A DNA stretch of 64,000 bases from Humibacillus xanthopallidus (GCF_006717145.1 NZ_VFQF01000001.1:2294001-2358000); one strand, 5' to 3'. Shown: positions 24,713 to 33,974, numbered from the stretch's first letter. Made by a program: numbers and translations. Notes: generated from the sequence alone by a model not told the origin.

Positions 24713-25851
24713 GCCGATGGAGTCCGCACGAGCGAGATCGCACGCTCGTACTCGCTCACGGCCAGGCGAGCGACCTGCGACCACTCCTGCTCCGGGGGGT
24801 GGGCGACGTTCCACGCACGCATCTCTGCGACTCGTGCGGGATCGGTTGCGAGAGAGGCGATTGCGGAAGCCATCTCCGAGTCGCTCGAGACGACAAGGCC
24901 GTTCACCCCGTCACTCACGAACTCCCCTACCCCAGAGCCGGATCGGCCGATCACCGGCAGGCCGACAGTGCGCGCCTCGAGGGCTGCGATGCCGAACGAC
25001 TCGAGTCGTGCAGGTGACAGGTAGACGTCGGAGGCGGCATACCTCTCTCTCAGCTCCTCGCGCGAGACGCGGCCGGGCAGGCGCACCCAGCCGAGGTCGT
25101 GCTCGCGCACGTGCCGCTCGACCCGCGACCGCTCTGGCCCCTCGCCGAGGATGGTCAGCGTGATGGCGCCCTCGCCGGCCATGGCCTCCGCCTGCGCGAC
25201 GACGCCGACGAGCGCCGCAGGCCGCTTGCGCTTCGCGAGGCGCATCGCCGTGACGAGGCGCAGCGGGCCCGGCGCCCGGTCGACGCGCCCGGCGGCCCAC
25301 CGGCTGACATCGATGCCGTTGGGCAGCACCGACACGGCGCTCCCCGGCTCGACGAGCCCCCGCAGGGGGCGGGCCGCCACGTCGGACACGGCAGACATCG
25401 CGACACCCCGAGCGGCCCAGCGGCGCACGAAGCGGCCGGCGTCGAAGACGGGGGCGAGGTCGGCGAGCATGCAGTGCCACGTCATGGCCGTCGGCAGTCC
25501 CATCCGCAGCGTCACCCGGGTCGCGTCCCAGGCGAAGGGCGACACGACGCCGGTCTGCACGTGCGCGACGTCGAAGTGACCACCCTCGAGGCGGCGGCGC
25601 AGCTCCGGCGGCGCCCACGGGTTGATCGGCAGCTGCCACGGGAGGCGCGCGGCCAGCCGGTGGACGGGGATGCCGTCGACGACGGTGATCTCACCGTTCC
25701 GCTCACCGGCGCCGCCCTGGGTCGCGGTGAAGACCTCGACCTCGTGGCCGAGCCCGACGAGAGCACGCGCGAGGTCGTGCGTCTGCACCTCGATGCCGCC
25801 GAGCCGCGGCAGATAGCAGTCGGACAGGAGGGCCACCTTCACAGGCTTCAC
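24709..25851 (-). CDS. Glycosyltransferase family 4 protein (GT-B)
   Basis: A retaining GT-B glycosyltransferase of about 380 residues. The N-terminal donor-independent half starts VALLSDCYLPRLGGIEVQTHDLA, typical of GT4 enzymes such as PimC/MgtA-like mannosyltransferases. The C-terminal half has LPNGIDVSRW, ILGEGPERSRVE and the donor site SPARLESFGIAALEARTVGL (the EX7E pattern, with both Glu). GTG 25851 and GTG 25842 are both possible starts; the sequence conserved in the family begins just after the second. It is followed, with a 4-nt overlap, by the NUDIX gene, and is divergent from the LmbE-type gene, so the three may share glycan or thiol-conjugate metabolism. The sugar is unknown. Confidence 0.9.
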   Translation of the reverse strand: MKPVKVALLSDCYLPRLGGIEVQTHDLARALVGLGHEVEVFTATQGGAGERNGEITVVDGIPVHRLAARLPWQLPINPWAPPELRRRLEGGHFDVAHVQTGVVSPFAWDATRVTLRMGLPTAMTWHCMLADLAPVFDAGRFVRRWAARGVAMSAVSDVAARPLRGLVEPGSAVSVLPNGIDVSRWAAGRVDRAPGPLRLVTAMRLAKRKRPAALVGVVAQAEAMAGEGAITLTILGEGPERSRVERHVREHDLGWVRLPGRVSREELRERYAASDVYLSPARLESFGIAALEARTVGLPVIGRSGSGVGEFVSDGVNGLVVSSDSEMASAIASLATDPARVAEMRAWNVAHPPEQEWSQVARLAVSEYERAISLVRTPSA

Positions 25852-25875
25852 TCTGTCATGCGAAAAGATGGGGCG

Positions 25876-26697
25876 ATGCCACGCACCCTGCTCGCCTTCC
25901 ACGCCCACCCCGACGACGAGGCCCTCCTCACGTCGGGCACGATGGCGCGCGCGGCGGCCGAGGGCCACCGGGTCGTGCTCGTGGTCGCGACCGACGGGGA
26001 GCTGGGGCTCGCGTCGCAGGAGTTCGCCGCCGACGGCGCGCTCGCCGGCCGGCGGATGGCCGAGCTGAGGCGCAGCGCCGCCGCGCTGGGCGTCGCCCGC
26101 GTCGAGCACCTCGGCTATGCCGACAGCGGCCTCGGGCCAGAGGTCGCGCCCGACCCGCCGGGCGCGACCCGCTTCGTCCGCGCCGACGTGGAGGAGGCTG
26201 CCGCCCGGCTCGCGGCGATCCTCACGGAGGAGGAGGCCGACGTGCTGCTCTCCTACGAGCCCAACGGCGGCTACGGCCACCCCGACCACAAGCAGGTCCA
26301 CGTCGTGGGCCGCCGTGCCGCCGAGCTCGCCGGCACGCCGCGGGTCCTCGAGGCGACGGTGCCGCGCGACACCATCTGCCGTGCCATCGACCTCGCGGCC
26401 AGGGTCTACCGCTTCCCGCCGGAGTTCGACCGCTCGAGCTTCGACCGCGCCTTCTCGGCTCGCAGCGAGATCACGCACCGGATCAACGTCCGACGCCACA
26501 TCGCGGCCAAGCGCGCCTCGATGCGCGCGCACGCGTCGCAGGCGAGCGCCGACGGCGGCGTCGACCGCACCCTCGCCGCCTTCCTGCGCATCCCCCGGCC
26601 GCTCTACGACCTCGTCTTCGGGCGCGAGTGGTTCGTCGACCCCGCCGCCCACCCGGGCGACCCGGTGCGCCGCGACGTCTTCGACGGGCTCCCCTGA
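25876..26697 (+). CDS. PIG-L/LmbE-family N-acetylglucosamine deacetylase (MshB/Mca-like)
   Basis: A 273-residue zinc deacetylase of the LmbE fold. The metal site is AHPDDEAL near the start with a later HPDH (GGYGHPDHKQVH), matching MshB and Mca, which act in mycothiol synthesis and detoxification. The sequence LAFHAHPDDEALLTSGTMAR is highly typical. Which of the two mycothiol roles it has, or whether it is another paralogue, cannot be decided here, since actinobacteria carry several. The ATG at 25876 is chosen; AAAGAT 6 nt before it may be a degenerate leaderless -10 box. Confidence 0.88.
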   Translation: MPRTLLAFHAHPDDEALLTSGTMARAAAEGHRVVLVVATDGELGLASQEFAADGALAGRRMAELRRSAAALGVARVEHLGYADSGLGPEVAPDPPGATRFVRADVEEAAARLAAILTEEEADVLLSYEPNGGYGHPDHKQVHVVGRRAAELAGTPRVLEATVPRDTICRAIDLAARVYRFPPEFDRSSFDRAFSARSEITHRINVRRHIAAKRASMRAHASQASADGGVDRTLAAFLRIPRPLYDLVFGREWFVDPAAHPGDPVRRDVFDGLP

Positions 26698-26782
26698 CCC
26701 GAGGCGGTATGCCGTCCGCCCGGTCCTGTGACTCCGCTCCCCATCGTCGTCCACCGAGTCGCAGGAGGCGGATGATCGAAGG

Positions 26783-29170
26783 GTGAGCTGGTGGCGGGAC
26801 CGTTGGCCGACGGTCTTCTTCGTCGGCTCCGCCGGTCTGCTCGGCGGCGGGGCCGTCGCCGCGCTACTCGGAGCCGACGAGACCGCCCGGTGGCTCTGGA
26901 TGGCGGCAACGGCGTTCGGCCTCGTGGTCTCTCTCGTCTCGACGACCCGGGCCCTGCAGAGGCGGTCGCCGACGGTCGACGTCATCGCCGTGCTCGCGCT
27001 CGCGGGAGCGCTGTGGGTCGACGAGCCCTTCGCCGGAGCGATGATCGCGGTCATGCTCGCGACCGGTCAGCTGCTCGAGGCCCGGGCCGCGGCGCGGGCC
27101 AGCCGCGAGCTGCGCCTCCTCGTCGAGCGCACGCCGCGGACCGCCCGGAGGGCGACGCCCGACGGGGTCACCGAGGTGCCGGTCGAGCAGGTCGTGCCGG
27201 GCGACCACCTCGTCGTCGGCACCGGTGAGGTCGTGCCGGTCGACGGACGGCTCGAGGCCGCCGCCACCCTCGACGAGTCGGCCCTCACCGGCGAGGCCCG
27301 GCCGGTGGAGCGACCTGCGGGCGACGACGTGCGCAGCGGTGTCGTCAACGCCGGACCACCGCTCGACCTGCTCGCGACCGCGCCCGCCGCCGAGTCGACG
27401 TATGCCGGCGTCGTCCGTCTCGTCGAGCAGGCACAGGCCTCGTCGGCCCCCTTCGTGCGCACGGCCGACCGCTTCGCCATGCTCTTCGTGCCGCTGACCC
27501 TCGTGCTGGCGGGCGCCGCCTGGGCGATTGCCGGCTCGCCGCTGCGCGCGGTGGCGGTGCTCGTCGTCGCGACCCCGTGCCCGCTCCTGCTGGCCGCTCC
27601 GGTGGCGATCATGTCGGGACTGTCCCGCGCTGCGCGGATCGGTGTCGTCGTCAAGGGCGGCGGGGCGCTCGAGAGCCTCGCGGCGGGTCAGGTCATGCTC
27701 TTCGACAAGACGGGGACGCTGACGCGAGGACGCCCCGAGCTCGCCTCGGTCGTGACGGCGGGAGGCGAGGGAGACGGCAACGACGCGTTGCGCCTCGCCG
27801 CCTCGCTCGACCAGGTCTCGCCGCACCCGCTCGCGAGCGCGCTCGTCAGCGCCGCACTCGCGAGGGGCCTCGACCTGTCGATGCCGACCGAGGTCCACGA
27901 GGTGCACGGCTACGGCCTCGAGGGTGTCGTCGACGGGCGCGTCGTCCGGCTCGGCAAGGCGTCGTGGATCGTAGGCAACGAGCGGCCGCCCTGGCTCCAG
28001 CGCGTGCGACGGCGGGCCGCGCTCGACGGCTCGCTCACGGTCTTCGTCGCCGTCGACGGGGTTGCCGCCGGGGCCTTCCTGCTCGAGGACCCGATCCGCT
28101 CCGACGCGCCCCGCATGCTCGCGATGCTGCGCTCCACCGGCATCACCCGCACCGTCCTCGTCACGGGTGACCGGGCCGACGTCGCCGAAGCGGTGGGCCG
28201 GATCGTCGGGGTCGACGCCGTGCTCGCCGACTGCGACCCCGCCGACAAGCTGGCCGTCATCCGGGCCGAGTCGGGCACGGCCCGCACCATCATGGTCGGC
28301 GACGGGGTCAACGACGCCCCCGCGCTGGCCGCGGCCGGGGTGGGCGTCGCGCTCGCTGCGCGGGGGGCGACGGCGTCGTCGGAGGCTGCAGACGTCGTGC
28401 TCACCGTCGACCGGGTCGATGCCCTCGCCGACGCCATCCTCATCGCCCGCAGGTCGAGGCGCATCGCGCTCCAGGCGGTCGTCACCGGCATGGGTCTCTC
28501 GCTCGTGGCGATGGTCGCCGCCGCGGCCGGGTTCCTGCCCCCGGCCGCCGGTGCCGTGCTGCAGGAGGGCATCGACGTGCTCGCCATCGCGATCGCGCTG
28601 CGGGCCCTGCTGCCCGGGCGCCTGCACACGATCGCGATGTCGGAGGCCGACGTGGCGACCGCGCACCGGCTTCGCGCCGAGCACGACCTCACGCTCGGCA
28701 CGGTCGAGCAGATCCGCGGCGTGGCCGACGACCTGACGGGCGAGGAGCTCGACCTGGCCCCGGTCGAGGCGCTGCTCGAACGCCTCGAAGGCCAGCTCAT
28801 CCCGCACGAGCGAGCCGACGAGGACCTGCTCATGCCGCTCGTCGACCGGGCACTCGGGACCGACGCGACGGCAACGATGCGGCGCACCCACGCCGAGATC
28901 GAGCACCAGGTCGGCCGGCTGAGGCGACTCGTCGCCGAGCTCGACGGCACGGCGGCCGGGGCCGGGGCCGGGGCCAGCCCCCCGCCGATCTCGCCGGAGG
29001 ACGTCGTGGAGCTGAGACGCATCCTCTACGGCCTCTACGCCGTGTGTCGCCTGCACAACAGCCAGGAGGAGGAGGGCGCCTTCGCCCTCGTCCCCGCCAG
29101 CGCGACTCCGCGGCACTCGGCACACCTGCCGGCCGGCCTGCCGGCGATCCGACGCCGCACCCGCTCGTGA
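26783..29170 (+). CDS. P1B-5-type metal-transporting ATPase with C-terminal hemerythrin domain
   Basis: A 795-residue P-type ATPase. Motifs: LTGEARPV (actuator TGE, about residue 170), TPCPLLLA in the membrane (metal site, about 264), DKTGTLTRG (phosphorylated Asp, about 308), HPLASAL, and MVGDGVNDAPALA (about 508). The membrane motif TPC rather than CPC or SPC, no N-terminal metal-binding domain, and a C-terminal hemerythrin-like domain (from about residue 625; HRLRAEHDLT, LIPHERADEDLLMP, THAEIEHQ, CRLHNSQEEE) together define subgroup P1B-5. A rhizobial member (Nia) exports iron(II) and nickel. The hemerythrin may sense oxygen or iron; this is the usual proposal. GTG 26783 is chosen, with only a weak ribosome site. 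Confidence 0.9.
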   Translation: MSWWRDRWPTVFFVGSAGLLGGGAVAALLGADETARWLWMAATAFGLVVSLVSTTRALQRRSPTVDVIAVLALAGALWVDEPFAGAMIAVMLATGQLLEARAAARASRELRLLVERTPRTARRATPDGVTEVPVEQVVPGDHLVVGTGEVVPVDGRLEAAATLDESALTGEARPVERPAGDDVRSGVVNAGPPLDLLATAPAAESTYAGVVRLVEQAQASSAPFVRTADRFAMLFVPLTLVLAGAAWAIAGSPLRAVAVLVVATPCPLLLAAPVAIMSGLSRAARIGVVVKGGGALESLAAGQVMLFDKTGTLTRGRPELASVVTAGGEGDGNDALRLAASLDQVSPHPLASALVSAALARGLDLSMPTEVHEVHGYGLEGVVDGRVVRLGKASWIVGNERPPWLQRVRRRAALDGSLTVFVAVDGVAAGAFLLEDPIRSDAPRMLAMLRSTGITRTVLVTGDRADVAEAVGRIVGVDAVLADCDPADKLAVIRAESGTARTIMVGDGVNDAPALAAAGVGVALAARGATASSEAADVVLTVDRVDALADAILIARRSRRIALQAVVTGMGLSLVAMVAAAAGFLPPAAGAVLQEGIDVLAIAIALRALLPGRLHTIAMSEADVATAHRLRAEHDLTLGTVEQIRGVADDLTGEELDLAPVEALLERLEGQLIPHERADEDLLMPLVDRALGTDATATMRRTHAEIEHQVGRLRRLVAELDGTAAGAGAGASPPPISPEDVVELRRILYGLYAVCRLHNSQEEEGAFALVPASATPRHSAHLPAGLPAIRRRTRS

Positions 29171-29273
29171 GGGGCGATCACCCGGTCCGCCCGCGCGCGG
29201 ACCCAGCCGGACGGCATACTGGCGCGTGCTGCTCCCCAGCAGGAACCTCGACGACGATGAAGGCGGCGCCCTC

Positions 29274-30950
29274 GTGACCGACGGCATGGAACGCACCTGG
29301 CTCGCCCACTACGCAGAGGGCGTGCCGGCTGATGTGGAGGTGGGCGACGCGTCCCTCGTTGACCTGCTCGACACGTCGGTGAAGCGCTTCGGCCCGCTGG
29401 TTGCCCTCGAGTTCTTCGGGGCGGAGACGACCTTCGCGGAGCTCGGCCGTCAGGTGCGCGCTGCCGCCGAGGGGCTGCGCCAGCTCGGTGTCGGCCCGGG
29501 TGACCGGGTCGCGATCGTCCTGCCCAACTGTCCCCAGCACATCGTCGTCTTCCACGCTGTCCTGCGGCTGGGCGCTGTTGTCGTGGAACACAATCCGCTC
29601 TATACAGCGAGCGAGATGGAGCACCAGCTGAGTGACCACGGAGCCACCGTGGCCATCGTGTGGGACAAGGCGGCCGGGCTGGTGATCGGTGCCGGAAGCG
29701 TCACGAAGGTCGTTGCCGTCGACCTCACGGCAGCGATGCCGCTGCGGACGCGTCTGGCCCTGCGACTCCCGGTCGCGAAGGCGCGTGCATCGCGGGCCGC
29801 CCTGACGGCGCCTGCAGGAGGCACGATCCCCTGGCGGCTCCTGCTGTCGCACGGCGATCTCGCGGCCGACTACCCGCGCCCGCGCGCCACCGACCTCGCG
29901 GCGATCCAGTACACCAGCGGCACGACCGGGGTGCCCAAGGGCGCCATGCTGACCCACCGCAACCTGCGCACCAACGCCGCGCAGGGGAGGGCCTGGGTGC
30001 CCGGGCTCGTCGACGGCAAGGAGGTCATCTATGCCGTCCTGCCGATGTTCCACGCCTACGGCCTCACCCTCTGTCTCACCTTCGCGCTGAGCATCGGCGC
30101 GCGCCTCGTGCTCTTCCCGAAGTTCGACGTCGACCTCGTGCTCGCCGCCGCGGCCAAGCACCCGCCGACCTTCCTCCCCGCCGTGCCCCCGATCTACGAG
30201 CGTCTCGCCAAGGCCGCCGAGGAGCGTGGCGTCGACCTCACGTCGGTGCGCTTCGCGATCTCCGGAGCCATGTCGCTGCCGGCATCGACGCTCGAGCTGT
30301 GGGAGCGCGTGACCGGGGGTCTGCTCATCGAGGGCTACGGCCTGACCGAGACCTCACCCGTGGCGGTGGGCAACCCTCTCGGCCGAGAGCGCCGGCCCGG
30401 TGCCATCGGAGTTCCCTTCCCCAACACCGAGATCCGTGTCGTCGACCCCGAGAACCCCTCCACCGACAAGGCTCCCGGCGAACGCGGAGAGCTGCTCATC
30501 CGGGGGCCCCAGGTCTTCAGTGGCTACTGGCAGAAGCCCGACGAGACGCGCGAGGCCCTCATCGACGACGGCTGGTTCCGCACGGGCGACATCGTCGAGG
30601 TCGACCCCGACGGCTTCGTCTCGATCGTCGACCGCATCAAGGAGATCATCATCACCGGCGGCTTCAACGTCATGCCCTCGGAGGTCGAGGCGGCGCTCCG
30701 AGAGCACCCGGACGTCGCCGACGCAGCCGTCGTCGGCATCCCCCGGCCCGACGGGAGTGAGGACGTCGTCGCCGCCGTGCAGCTCGCGCCCGGAGCCACC
30801 CTCGACGAGGCGGCCCTGCGCCAGCACTGCCGCTCGTGCCTCGCCGCCTACAAGGTGCCGCGTCGCGTCGTCGCCGTGGACGACCTGCCGCGGTCACAGA
30901 TCGGCAAGGTGCTCCGCAAGCAGGTGCGCGCCTCCCTCATCGCCCCCTGA
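29274..30950 (+). CDS. Long-chain fatty-acid-CoA ligase (AMP-forming)
   Basis: An adenylate-forming enzyme of about 558 residues that activates fatty acids to acyl-CoA. It has the P-loop motif YTSGTTGVPKGAML, the hinge and ATP motifs GYGLTETSP and DGWFRTGDI, the DRIKEIIITGGFNVMP hinge and the catalytic Lys in SQIGKVLRKQ near the C terminus. The start is uncertain: GTG 29274 has an AAGGCGG ribosome site, while ATG 29286 lies shortly inside and further starts lie upstream. Family members often work with beta-oxidation or with the storage-lipid enzyme encoded at 17430. It is convergent with the asparagine-synthetase-like gene, and the junction is a palindrome array. Confidence 0.93.
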   Translation: MTDGMERTWLAHYAEGVPADVEVGDASLVDLLDTSVKRFGPLVALEFFGAETTFAELGRQVRAAAEGLRQLGVGPGDRVAIVLPNCPQHIVVFHAVLRLGAVVVEHNPLYTASEMEHQLSDHGATVAIVWDKAAGLVIGAGSVTKVVAVDLTAAMPLRTRLALRLPVAKARASRAALTAPAGGTIPWRLLLSHGDLAADYPRPRATDLAAIQYTSGTTGVPKGAMLTHRNLRTNAAQGRAWVPGLVDGKEVIYAVLPMFHAYGLTLCLTFALSIGARLVLFPKFDVDLVLAAAAKHPPTFLPAVPPIYERLAKAAEERGVDLTSVRFAISGAMSLPASTLELWERVTGGLLIEGYGLTETSPVAVGNPLGRERRPGAIGVPFPNTEIRVVDPENPSTDKAPGERGELLIRGPQVFSGYWQKPDETREALIDDGWFRTGDIVEVDPDGFVSIVDRIKEIIITGGFNVMPSEVEAALREHPDVADAAVVGIPRPDGSEDVVAAVQLAPGATLDEAALRQHCRSCLAAYKVPRRVVAVDDLPRSQIGKVLRKQVRASLIAP

Positions 30951-30951
30951 C

Positions 30952-31107
30952 CATCGAGAGGGCAGCTCGTCGGGCCACTCACAATCGAGAGAGCACTTCG
31001 TCGTCCCCGACGGAGTGCTCTCTCGATTGGTGGGGGGGTGCTCTGTCGATGTGTGGTGTCGCCCGTATGCCGTGTGCAGCGTCACGAGCGGCGTGCACTC
31101 TCGATTG
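30952..31107. repeat. Nested palindromes between convergent genes (TCGAGAG family)
   Basis: The 175-bp junction holds CATCGAGAGGGCAG (30952), CAATCGAGAGAGCACT (30982-30997), its exact complement (31014-31029), GGTGCTCTGTCGATG (about 31037) and GTGCACTCTCGATTG (31093-31107). The inner pair has perfect 16-bp arms with a 16-nt loop that can itself pair. One copy of GTATGCC lies at 31065. Probably a two-way terminator between the acyl-CoA ligase and the asparagine-synthetase-like gene, expanded by extra arms. The arm core TCGAGAG..CACT also appears at 34652. Confidence 0.85.
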
Positions 31108-31125
31108 GGGCCTGGCGGAACTCCC

Positions 31126-33777
31126 TCAGGCAGAGGGCTTTTCGAAGACGATGGCCATAGGAGTCTGCTCGGAGCCCTGGCCGAGAGGGTTGTCGGCGAA
31201 CATCGCCTCGTAGCGCTCCTTCGGCCCCGGCGCGTCCTTGCCGAGCACGTTTCGGCCGATGTCGTTGGCATCCATGACGACGGTGCCACCGAAGGTCTCG
31301 CGGTAGGCCTCGGGCACGCGCTCACGGATCGCCGCACTCAACCGGGCCGCCACGTCGTCGGGATCCTTCGGACCGAGCTTGGCCGAGACGTTGGCGGGGT
31401 AGACGGAGTACTCGGTCGGGCCGTCGATGGCCCGGATGTCACCACCGACGAGGTCGTAGAAGAGCCCCCGCTTGCCGACGAGCTTGCCGACGAAGCCGCC
31501 TGCAGAGGCATAGAGCACGCGGGGCAGCCCCGCCTCCTCGATCGCCAGCTGCATCGTGAACGGTGACCCGAGGCCGATGCCCGCCGGGGTGCGCGTGACG
31601 TAGCGGCTCAGCACCCGCGCCGGCCGGCCGACCTTGATGTCCCAGATGAAGAAGGACCGACCCTGGGTGATCGCGACGATCTTCTCGGAGATGAAGAAGA
31701 ACCACTGCCCGCCCGTCGCGGCTGCGTGATCCGCACCGGCCGCGGGCAGCCCCGCGAAGAAGCGGTCGATGTAGCCGAGCGTCTTGGCCTCGAGGTCGTC
31801 CTCGCGGGCGTAGAGGTCGGTGCGCAGGGGGTAGCGCCGCACGACCGCACCACCGTCGAGGGTGAGGTCGAGCTGCTTGCGGGCGTTCGGCTCGTAGTCG
31901 GTCTTGACCCGGACGGGAGCATCCTCCGCGGGGTCGTGCTCGTCGAAGAACTCCTGCAGCCACAGCTCGAGGTTGAGCATGCGCCAGACCGTCATCGAGT
32001 CGATCGAGTTGGTGCCCTTGATCCACCCCTCGAAGGCGTGCAGCACCGCGCTCTGGTCGACGTAGGGCCGGTCGGCGAAGGACTCGGAGAGGAACACTCC
32101 GTAGATGTGGTTCTTGAGCCGCATGAACCACTCGCCCTGCGGCGTCGTCGCACCGACCTTGTCGCGGCGCCGGCGCACCGACTCGGGCACCCGGCCCTGC
32201 ATCGCGTCGCGCAGCACCCGCTTGCTCCACCCCTCGTGGATGAGCGCCTCGTCGGGCAGCGCGAAGACGAACCGCACGAGGTCGCGGTCGAGGAAGGGCA
32301 GTCGCACGCGCAGCCCGAAGTGGCGGGCGTTCTTGTCGGCGTAGCGCAGTCGCGCCGGCAGCGACCCGGCGACGACGTCGTCGAGAAGGCGCCGGTGCAG
32401 CGAGCCCCGCTCCACGGCATACGACTCCTCGGCGAACCGGGCAGCGAACTCCGCCCCGAGCAAGCTGCGCACCGGCACGTCACGGCGGCCGCGCACGCGG
32501 TCGGCCACGACCGGCACACCCCGCCGTGCGAGCACGTCGATGGAGCGGCCCAGCTCGGCAGCGGCCTTCGCGGCCCCGGCCGCGCCGCCCGAGCGGCTGA
32601 GGGCGCGCAGGTGCACGAGGTGGTGCGGTCCGAAGCCGCCGAGGGTCTCGTCGCCCCCGTGGCCGTCGAGCAGGGCCGTCGGCGCCACTTCGCTCGCGGC
32701 TGCCTCCCGCATGACGCGGAACTGCGTGTAGGCCCCGGTCGAGACGAGCGGCTCCTCCTGGAGGCGCACGAAGTCACGAAGGTCGAGCTTGAAGTCGGTC
32801 GGCGTCGGCTCGACGCGATGGGCCTCGACACGGTCACCGAGCCCCGCGACGACGTCGTCGACATAGCGCACCTCGTCGGCGCGGGTGTCGGGGAAGAGCA
32901 CCGACCACGTCTGCTGCACGTGGTGCGCACCGGGGGGGTCGGTGCGCACGAGGCTGTCGACGACCGACGCGATGGCGGCCGCGTCGATGCCGCCCGAGAG
33001 CGAGGTGGCGACGCGGCCCGACGTGCGCCGCCGCACGGCCGCGGTGAGCAGGTGCCGGAAGTCCTCGATGACCCGCGCGCCGTAGGGGTGCGGCTCGGGC
33101 GTCGCCTCGAGCTCGTCGCGCAGGCTGCTCCAGACGTGCCGCTCAGCACCCGCGGACGTCGGCCCCAGCGTCAGCGTCTCGCCGGCCCCCACCCGCTCGA
33201 TGCCGTCGAAGAACGTCTCAGGGCCGTCGTCGTGCACGCGGAAGCAGAGGTAGCGGTAGATCGTGCGGTCGTTCGGCCGGCGCTCGTGGTGACCGCTCTC
33301 GAGGATCGGGCGGATCGTGCTCGCGAAGAGCCACCCGCCGGCGCCGGGAACCTGCGCGACGTAGAGCTGCCGCGTGCCGAAGGGGTCGCGCGCGAGCGCC
33401 ACGGTGTCGGTCTCGCGGTCATGGACGGCGAGCGCGAAGGAGCCCTCGAGCCGGTCCAGCCCCTCCGGGCCCCACTCGCCGTAGGCGGCCAGCGCGACGG
33501 CAGCGTCACCGCCCGTGAGGTCGTGGCCGAGCGTCCTCAGCTCCTCGCGGAGCACCTCAGCCTCGAAGAGCTCGCCGTCGAGCACGAGGGTATGCCGTCC
33601 GGAGACGCTCGTGACGAGCGCACGGCCCGCCGCCTCCCCCTTCGCGGTCGCCGCGAGCACGGCCGAACCGACGCGTGCGACAGCCGGTGCGGATGCGTCG
33701 TCGTGGTCGCACCGCGAGAGCCGTTCGATCAGCTCCGGGTCGGTCGTGACGCCCAGGTGGCCGCTGATTCCGCACAT
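31126..33777 (-). CDS. Asparagine-synthetase-like protein fused to a CofE (F420 ligase)-like domain
   Basis: An 883-residue two-part protein. Residues 1-200 are a class-II glutamine amidotransferase with nucleophile Cys2 (MCGISGHLG), but the usual NGE oxyanion segment reads DGE (LVLDGELFE). About residues 230-600 form the ATP-pyrophosphatase part: VATSLSGGIDAAAI, where the canonical SGGxDS ends in Ala, and LLDGHGGDETLGG. From about residue 630 to the end comes a second domain with ISEKIVAITQGR, TPAGIGLGSPF and DANDIGRNVLG, which I recognise as similar to coenzyme F420-0:glutamate ligase (CofE). The frame is continuous. Both halves make amide bonds. A TAGGGT box 7 nt upstream supports this ATG. 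The product is unknown; ordinary asparagine synthesis is doubtful given the changed motifs. Confidence 0.8.
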   Translation of the reverse strand: MCGISGHLGVTTDPELIERLSRCDHDDASAPAVARVGSAVLAATAKGEAAGRALVTSVSGRHTLVLDGELFEAEVLREELRTLGHDLTGGDAAVALAAYGEWGPEGLDRLEGSFALAVHDRETDTVALARDPFGTRQLYVAQVPGAGGWLFASTIRPILESGHHERRPNDRTIYRYLCFRVHDDGPETFFDGIERVGAGETLTLGPTSAGAERHVWSSLRDELEATPEPHPYGARVIEDFRHLLTAAVRRRTSGRVATSLSGGIDAAAIASVVDSLVRTDPPGAHHVQQTWSVLFPDTRADEVRYVDDVVAGLGDRVEAHRVEPTPTDFKLDLRDFVRLQEEPLVSTGAYTQFRVMREAAASEVAPTALLDGHGGDETLGGFGPHHLVHLRALSRSGGAAGAAKAAAELGRSIDVLARRGVPVVADRVRGRRDVPVRSLLGAEFAARFAEESYAVERGSLHRRLLDDVVAGSLPARLRYADKNARHFGLRVRLPFLDRDLVRFVFALPDEALIHEGWSKRVLRDAMQGRVPESVRRRRDKVGATTPQGEWFMRLKNHIYGVFLSESFADRPYVDQSAVLHAFEGWIKGTNSIDSMTVWRMLNLELWLQEFFDEHDPAEDAPVRVKTDYEPNARKQLDLTLDGGAVVRRYPLRTDLYAREDDLEAKTLGYIDRFFAGLPAAGADHAAATGGQWFFFISEKIVAITQGRSFFIWDIKVGRPARVLSRYVTRTPAGIGLGSPFTMQLAIEEAGLPRVLYASAGGFVGKLVGKRGLFYDLVGGDIRAIDGPTEYSVYPANVSAKLGPKDPDDVAARLSAAIRERVPEAYRETFGGTVVMDANDIGRNVLGKDAPGPKERYEAMFADNPLGQGSEQTPMAIVFEKPSA

Positions 33778-33784
33778 GACCTCA

Positions 33785-33790
33785 ACCCTA
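33785..33790 (-). promoter_or_regulatory. Leaderless -10 box of the AsnB-CofE fusion gene
   Basis: TAGGGT on the minus strand, 7 nt before the ATG at 33777. Confidence 0.5.
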
Positions 33791-33859
33791 GTGACGTGGG
33801 CTGGGTGGTTCGGCCCAGGGCGGCGAGACCGGGGTGGCCCGACCGAGAACTCCACCGGG

Positions 33860-33903
33860 ACCCGACCGAGGACTCGACCGAGGACCCGACTGAGGACTCG
33901 ACT
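33860..33903. repeat. 24-bp minisatellite in a divergent promoter region
   Basis: Two near-identical 24-bp units, each split into two similar 12-mers (ACCCGACCGAGG, ACTCGACCGAGG and variants), lie between the divergent fusion gene and secreted-protein gene. No gene lies in this 197-bp gap. Confidence 0.6.
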
Positions 33904-33974
33904 CTGAACCCTCCGGCCCGGCAGGTCGTCCTTGGGCAGTGGGAGATTCCCGCATCCACGAGAAAGAAGAAGAC

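Noticed and set aside
26864-29296. An 810-codon frame antisense to the P1B-5 ATPase
   Set aside because: Arg/Gly/Asp-rich sequence without any domain, mirror of the codon bias of the true gene.
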